A DNA stretch of 10,073 nt from an uncultured Clostridia bacterium. GTDB lineage: Bacteria; Bacillota; Clostridia; Christensenellales; UBA1242. The notes beneath the pieces were generated by a model. It saw only the letters and a program-made list of their open reading frames with translations. It was not told the origin of the DNA and did not search any database. Numbering within the stretch: position 1 is the first letter of the stretch; each line of letters starts with the position of its first letter. Positions 6,001 to 10,073 of the stretch are shown one piece after another. The stretch spans positions 1 to 10,073 of the forward strand of contig CALVNU010000020.1 of the NCBI GenBank assembly GCA_944349915.1, written 5' to 3'. Position numbers and translations under genes: made by a program.

Positions 6001-6628
6001 TTTTCATAGCCTTGATTTTTCTTTGTCCTTTCAAAGTCAAAAGTGCTTCTTTAAGATTTTTAGATTCTTTTTCAAGGTCAACTTCGCTTAAAAGTTGTTT
6101 GATTGCTTCAGCGCCCATGCCAACTTTAAAGGCGTCAGCGCCATATTTATCGCAAGCCTCATGATATTCCTTATCAGTGATAACTTGTTTATAAACAAAG
6201 TCTGTATTTTTTGGGTCAAGCACAACATAGCCTGCATAATAAACAACTTGTTCCAATGCTTTTGGAGTCATCTCAAGAATAGTTCCGATTTTGGAAGGAA
6301 TATTTCTAAAAAACCAAATATGAGTGCAAGGAGCAGCAAGTTCGATATGTCCCATTCTTTCTCTTCTTACTTTTGCTCTTGTAACTTCAACACCACATTT
6401 GTCGCAGATAACACCTTTATAGCGCACTCTTTTATATTTTCCGCAATGACATTCCCAGTCTTTTCTAGGTCCAAAGATTTTTTCGCAGAAAAGACCATCA
6501 CGCTCAGGTTTTTGAGTGCGGTAGTTGATAGTTTCAGGCTTAGTTACTTCACCGTGAGACCATTCACGGATTTTCTCTGGTGAAGCAATGCCAATTTGTA
6601 TGGCGTCAAAATTGTTAAGTTCAAACAT
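3083..6628 (-). CDS. rpoC: DNA-directed RNA polymerase subunit beta'
   Basis: This complete 1181-residue beta' subunit has normal length for Bacillota. The N-terminal zinc site uses Cys60, 62, 75 and 78. The catalytic Mg-binding loop NADFDGD is at 448-454. The bridge helix (about 757-787) contains RKGLTDTALKTADSGYLTRR. The second zinc site uses Cys795 with Cys874, 881 and 884. The trigger-loop region (about 900-940) contains GEPGTQLTMRTF. The start MFELNNF is that of Clostridia homologues, with AAAAGGGG (6636-6643) ending 7 bases before the ATG. Two core positions deviate: Gln922 replaces the near-invariant trigger-loop His (E. coli H936), and Ser423 replaces Gly in the usual HRLGIQAF motif. 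The loop after Gln922 appears one residue longer than in B. subtilis. Residue 84 is Arg. rpoB ends 17 bp upstream, and a terminator follows directly, so this is the last gene of the operon. Confidence 0.99.
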   Translation of the reverse strand: MFELNNFDAIQIGIASPEKIREWSHGEVTKPETINYRTQKPERDGLFCEKIFGPRKDWECHCGKYKRVRYKGVICDKCGVEVTRAKVRRERMGHIELAAPCTHIWFFRNIPSKIGTILEMTPKALEQVVYYAGYVVLDPKNTDFVYKQVITDKEYHEACDKYGADAFKVGMGAEAIKQLLSEVDLEKESKNLKEALLTLKGQRKIKAMKKLDVIESFIKSGNNPTWMVLDVIPVLPPDLRPMVPLDGGRYATSDLNDLYRRVINRNNRLKKLVELGAPDVIIRNEKRMLQEAVDNLIDNGKRGKAVQSSKQRDLKSLTAMLGGKQGRFRLNLLGKRVDYSGRSVIVVGPELKMYQCGLPKEMALELFKPFIIHKLVSLNKSHNIKAAKRMIDKEKPVVWDILDDVIKDHPVFLNRAPTLHRLSVQAFEPVLVEGRAIKLHPSVCTAFNADFDGDQMAVHVPLSLDARAEARTLMLASNNLLKLSDGEPIITPSQDIILGCAYITTLKPGAKGEGAIFSSKEEAVISYQTGNTHIQAPIKVRLTATVDGKQYSKIVDTSVGRLIFNDNVPQNLGYVDRSKEENYCELEFNKVMYKKDLANMFAKAYEKLGTTQCSILVDKVKALGYKYSTLSAITVNAFDIEEPPAKKEIIKEAEEQVLENEKLLRRGFITLDEKLISNINIWEQAKSKVEKEVFSYLDDQSAFKFMCISGTRGSRDQINSICGMVGIKTTASGEKIDIPIKSSFRNGLSPIEYFLSARGIRKGLTDTALKTADSGYLTRRLVDISQDVVITTEDCFADLGEKVKGVYVSDLVVDGTVQETLMERIYGRVAVDDVVNPATGEVIVQANQMISRKQAEEIQNAGIKKVQIRSNLTCRCKHGVCAKCYGRDLSGKDLVTVGEAVGIIAAQSIGEPGTQLTMRTFQSGGVASALDITQGLPRVEEIFEARKPKGECLLSEVAGKVTIKQDAKYFYFTVASREGDVDYEVKKPAVVLVKNGETVEIGTQLTAGAINPADLLRMKGVKGLEDYLLSQVIATYRGQGVAVNDKHVEIIIRQMLKKVKVESAGDTSLLPGEIVDVYRCDEENERVLQEGGVPATVKRILLGITKASLSTESFLSAASFQETSRTLTDAAVKGKVDKLLGLKENVIIGKLIPAGTGIKQYRSVMPVVVEDKEDSASGVIA

Positions 6629-6645
6629 AACTAATCCCCTTTTAA

Positions 6646-9600
6646 TTATTCATCAAAATCGCCAAAATCATCGAACAAGTCAAGGTTGTCAAGCGAATCA
6701 TTTTTGGTGCTTTCTTCAAAAACTTCTTGAAGTTCTTTTTCGCTCTGCTCGCTTTCGCTAGGAAGAACATCGTCAACATCAAGAATTTCTTTGTTAAGGT
6801 CTTTTTCAGTGTCTTGTGCAAGTGGTGAAACATCTTGCTCATCTTGACTAAGTTCTGCAAGAGAGATTTCTCGGTTGCCTTCAGTCAAAATCTTAACATC
6901 AAGGCCAAGAGCCTGCAGTTCTTTTACAAGCACCTTGAAGGATTCTGGAATGCCAGGCTCAGCAATAGGAAGACCTTTGATAATAGACTCATAAGTTTTA
7001 AGTCTGCCGTTAAGGTCGTCCGACTTAACTGTGAGCATTTCTTGAAGAACATGGCTTGCACCATACGCTTCAAGAGCCCAAACTTCCATTTCACCAAATC
7101 TTTGTCCACCAAAGAGTGCTTTTCCACCCAAAGGTTGTTGAGTGATAAGAGCGTAAGGTCCAATTGAACGAGCATGGATTTTTGAATCAACCATGTGTTC
7201 AAGTTTAAGCATATATTTTGTTCCTACAGTAGAAAGGTTGTCGAAAGGTTCTCCTGTTCTGCCGTCATAAAGTTGAACTTTTCCATCTGGTCTAAAGTTG
7301 TTTTCAGCCAAAAGTTCTCTAATTTCATCAGTGGTTGCGCCATCGAATGCAGGAGTTGCAACTTTTTTGCCCAAAGTGCCAGCAACAAGGCCAAGATGCA
7401 CTTCAAGAAGCTGTCCAATATTAAGACGAGAAGGCAAACCGATAGGGTTAAGAACAAGGTCTAGAGGTCTACCATTTGCCATGAAAGGCATGTCTGCTTC
7501 AGGAAGAACGATAGAAACAACACCTTTATTACCATGTCGTCCAGCCATTTTGTCGCCAACAGAGATTTTCCTCTTTTGAGCAACGGTAACTTTAACCATC
7601 ATAGTAACGCCAGGCTCAAGTTCGTCTTTGTTTTTCTTAGAAAATACTTGAACATCAACAACAACACCACCCTTTCCATGTTGAACACGAAGAGAGGTAT
7701 CTCTAACTTCTCTTGCTTTATCACCAAAGATGGCACGGAGAAGTCTTTCTTCAGGAGTAAGTTCGGTTTCTCCTTTTGGAGTTACTTTTCCAACAAGAAT
7801 ATCATTTGGATGAACTTCTGCCCCAATTCTTACAATACCATTTTCATCAAGGTCTTTAAGAGCATCTTCGCCAAGGTTTGGAATATCACGAGTGATAATT
7901 TCATCACCAAGTTTGGTTGTTCTGCATTTGATTTCTTGGTCAAAAAGAGTGATTGAAGTGTAAACATCTTCTTTAACCAATCTTTCGCTAATCAAGATAG
8001 CGTCTTCAAAGTTTTGACCTTCCCAGTTAAGATATCCAACAAGCACATTTTTACCAACGGCAAGTTCGCCATTGTCTGTTGAGTAACCATCAGTCAAAAC
8101 ATCGTCTTTTTTAACTTTTTCGCCTTTTACAACGCAAGGGCGCTGGTTAAAGCAAATATCATCGTTGGCTTTGACAAATTTTGAAAGAGTATAAACATCT
8201 TCTGCGCCGTTTTCGGTTAAAACTCGGATTTCGTTTGCAGAAACATAACTTACAGTTCCGTCATGTTTTGCAAGATGAACATAACCGCAATCATGAGCGG
8301 CTTTGGCTTCCATTCCAGTTCCAACAATAGGAGCCTCCGATCTTAAAAGAGGGACAGCCTGTTTCTGCATGTTTGCAGCCATAAGGGCACGGTTTGTTTC
8401 ATCGCCGTTGACAAAAGGGATAAGGCTTGTAGCCACAGAAATAACCTGTCTTGGAGAAACATCAACATAGTCAACCATAGAAGAAGGAACTTCCAAGATT
8501 GTTGCGCCATGACGGCAATTTACGCGCTTGTTGATAAAATGTCCTTCTTCATCAAGAGGTTCGATAGCTTGAGCAATATAGGAATCATTTTCAACATCAG
8601 CCATTTTGTATTCAACTTTGTTTGTAACAACACCCTTTTCTTTGTCAACCACTCTGTAAGGAGTTTCAAGGAAACCATATTCATTGATTTTTGCATAAGT
8701 TGCCAAAGTGTTGATAAGACCAATTGATTGACCTTCAGGAGTTTCAATAGGGCAAATTCTGCCATAGTGGGTATAGTGAATATCACGAATTTCAGGGTCT
8801 GCTCTTTCCTTTTTAATACCTCCAGGACCAATAGCAGAAACTCTTCTCTTTTGTGTGATACCAGAAAGAGGGTTCTTTTGGTCCATAATTTGAGAAAGTT
8901 GTGATTGAGAGAAGAAATCTCGGAGCATTTTATTGACTGCTTTAGGATTCATGATTTGAGAAGGAGTAACTTCAACAAAGTCTCGACCTTGCAAGGTTTC
9001 TTTGATGTTTGTTGAAAGTTTAAAAATACCATCACGGAAGGCTTTTGCTGTCAATTCGCCAACTGTTGCCACCCTTTTGTTTGAAAGGTGCTCTATTTTA
9101 TCAATAGTGCCAATGCCTTCAAGCACATCAAGATAGCAAGAAATTGTTGCCAAAATGTCGTCCATAGTAAGAGTTGTGATAATAAGTTCTTTACTTGCCT
9201 TTTTGATTGCTTCAAGTCGTTTTTCTTTTGTTTTGTATTCTTTCAAAATTCTGCAGAGCGCAGGATAGTAAACATCTTCATTAATTCCAAGTTCTTCTTG
9301 TTTGCAAGGCAAAACTTCACTTAAAGTAACGCGATTATTACCTCTCATTAAGTGTTTTTTGTCTGCAAGTTGAACCCAAACTTCATTTACGCCAGCATTT
9401 TGAACCTTTGTAGCAGATTCTGTTGTAAACTCTTCACCCTTTTTAACCAAAAGTTCGCCATCAACAATAATATCATCACAAGAAACAAGTCCTGGCAGTC
9501 TTTCTTTAAGAGCAAGGCGTTTATTAAACTTGTATCTTCCAACACGGGTAAGGTTGTAATAAGCGTCAGTAAAGAAAGAAGCATTGATAAAACTTCTTGT

Positions 9601-10073
9601 GTTTTCGGCAGAAGGAATGTCCGAAGGTCTTGTTTTTCTTGAAAATTCAATAAGAGCCTCTTCTTGAGTTGTTTGAGGTTCTTTATCCAGAACATTTTTG
9701 ATATATCTGTTGTTGCCAAACAATTTTAAAATTTCTTGATTTGTAAAACCAAAACATTTAAGAAAAACGCCAAGAGAAAGTTTGTTTTTTCTCTCAAGCA
9801 TAATTTTTAGCATTTCGTTTGCGCCTTGAACAACTTCAATCCAAGTTCCATGAACAGGAATCATCTGCGCTTTTAAAGTTGTGTTATCGTCTTTTTCGCG
9901 CTTTAAATAAACACTTGGTGCTCTTACAATTTGGTTGATAACAACTCTTTCAATGCCGTTAAAAACAAAAGAACCCTGCTCTGTCATCATTGGAACATCG
10001 CCAAGAAAAACTTCTTGTTCCACAGCCTGTCCAGTTTCTTCAACAACAAATCTTGCTTTCACCTTGAGTGGCG
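6646..10073 (-). CDS. rpoB: DNA-directed RNA polymerase subunit beta, 5' end missing
   Basis: The frame is open to the window edge. Its first complete codons read PLKVKARFVV, matching about residue 91 of B. subtilis RpoB, so roughly 90 residues are missing. The GTG at 10060-10062 lies inside the gene and is not the start. Counting from that codon: the lobe segment GDVPMMTEQGSF is at 21-32, rifamycin cluster I at 383-411, cluster II (PIETPEGQSIGLI) at 438-450, the active-site lysine segment GDKMAGRHGNKGV at 836-848, and the beta'-binding clamp segment GGQRFGEMEVWALEAYGA at 985-1002. A strongly acidic tail fills about 1066-1138, as in many Clostridia. In cluster I the residue matching E. coli H526 is Gln404 and L533 is Ile411; D516 and S531 are conserved. 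The operon promoter lies outside the window. Confidence 0.99.
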   Translation of the reverse strand, partial: PLKVKARFVVEETGQAVEQEVFLGDVPMMTEQGSFVFNGIERVVINQIVRAPSVYLKREKDDNTTLKAQMIPVHGTWIEVVQGANEMLKIMLERKNKLSLGVFLKCFGFTNQEILKLFGNNRYIKNVLDKEPQTTQEEALIEFSRKTRPSDIPSAENTRSFINASFFTDAYYNLTRVGRYKFNKRLALKERLPGLVSCDDIIVDGELLVKKGEEFTTESATKVQNAGVNEVWVQLADKKHLMRGNNRVTLSEVLPCKQEELGINEDVYYPALCRILKEYKTKEKRLEAIKKASKELIITTLTMDDILATISCYLDVLEGIGTIDKIEHLSNKRVATVGELTAKAFRDGIFKLSTNIKETLQGRDFVEVTPSQIMNPKAVNKMLRDFFSQSQLSQIMDQKNPLSGITQKRRVSAIGPGGIKKERADPEIRDIHYTHYGRICPIETPEGQSIGLINTLATYAKINEYGFLETPYRVVDKEKGVVTNKVEYKMADVENDSYIAQAIEPLDEEGHFINKRVNCRHGATILEVPSSMVDYVDVSPRQVISVATSLIPFVNGDETNRALMAANMQKQAVPLLRSEAPIVGTGMEAKAAHDCGYVHLAKHDGTVSYVSANEIRVLTENGAEDVYTLSKFVKANDDICFNQRPCVVKGEKVKKDDVLTDGYSTDNGELAVGKNVLVGYLNWEGQNFEDAILISERLVKEDVYTSITLFDQEIKCRTTKLGDEIITRDIPNLGEDALKDLDENGIVRIGAEVHPNDILVGKVTPKGETELTPEERLLRAIFGDKAREVRDTSLRVQHGKGGVVVDVQVFSKKNKDELEPGVTMMVKVTVAQKRKISVGDKMAGRHGNKGVVSIVLPEADMPFMANGRPLDLVLNPIGLPSRLNIGQLLEVHLGLVAGTLGKKVATPAFDGATTDEIRELLAENNFRPDGKVQLYDGRTGEPFDNLSTVGTKYMLKLEHMVDSKIHARSIGPYALITQQPLGGKALFGGQRFGEMEVWALEAYGASHVLQEMLTVKSDDLNGRLKTYESIIKGLPIAEPGIPESFKVLVKELQALGLDVKILTEGNREISLAELSQDEQDVSPLAQDTEKDLNKEILDVDDVLPSESEQSEKELQEVFEESTKNDSLDNLDLFDDFGDFDE

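Noticed and set aside
3124..9719. Many antisense and shifted open frames of 60-160 codons within rpoC and rpoB
   Set aside because: They are shadows of two long, well-conserved genes in AT-rich DNA, with low-complexity products and no ribosome binding sites.
10060..10062. GTG as the start of rpoB
   Set aside because: The frame continues upstream as PLK, which aligns with the internal PLRVKVRL of B. subtilis RpoB, so the codon is an internal Val.
1..10073. CRISPR array, integrase, transposase or defence genes
   Set aside because: No regularly spaced repeats beyond the single 21-bp pair, and no recombinase or nuclease-defence motifs were found in any credible frame.

Overview
The window looks like the end of a metagenomic or draft contig from a low-GC (by eye 35-40%), Clostridia-like member of the Bacillota. 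The RNA polymerase subunits support this: RpoC is 1181 residues and opens with MFELNNF, and RpoB lacks the large lineage inserts of proteobacterial enzymes and carries an acidic tail. Several core residues diverge from textbook sequences, which suggests a fast-evolving uncultured lineage. Placement below class is not possible from this window. The first 18 bases are Illumina adapter, not genomic DNA.

Layout from left to right: adapter (1-18). A 3'-truncated minus-strand gene (19-280) for a shikimate-kinase-like protein without a recognisable P-loop. A minus-strand two-gene operon, in which a patatin-like phospholipase (1417-2250) is translationally coupled by an ATGA overlap to a membrane-anchored ComEC-type metallo-beta-lactamase-fold protein (344-1420), with a good promoter at 2270-2297. 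A plus-strand tRNA-Glu(CTC) (2406-2480) with its own promoter and terminator. Just after the tRNA, a 21-bp copy of its 3' end recurs 196 bp downstream. Between the two copies lies a hairpin-rich segment holding an inverted T-arm, which may be a small mobile or repeat element. Next comes about 350 bp of AT-rich DNA without a convincing gene, then the rpoC terminator (3037-3061), complete rpoC (3083-6628) and 5'-truncated rpoB (6646 to the window end), both on the minus strand and 17 bp apart.

How the genes relate: rpoB and rpoC form the usual operon for the two catalytic subunits of RNA polymerase, and it ends at the terminator after rpoC. The str operon genes that often follow rpoC in Bacillota are absent here. 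The tRNA converges on rpoC and diverges from the patatin operon. The strongest surprises are inside the polymerase. The normally near-invariant trigger-loop histidine of beta' is Gln (CAA), and in beta the rifampicin-site histidine equivalent to E. coli H526 is also Gln (CAA), which predicts reduced rifamycin susceptibility. No complete novel defence or mobile system is visible. The candidates for something undescribed are the tRNA-end element and the degenerate kinase-like protein.
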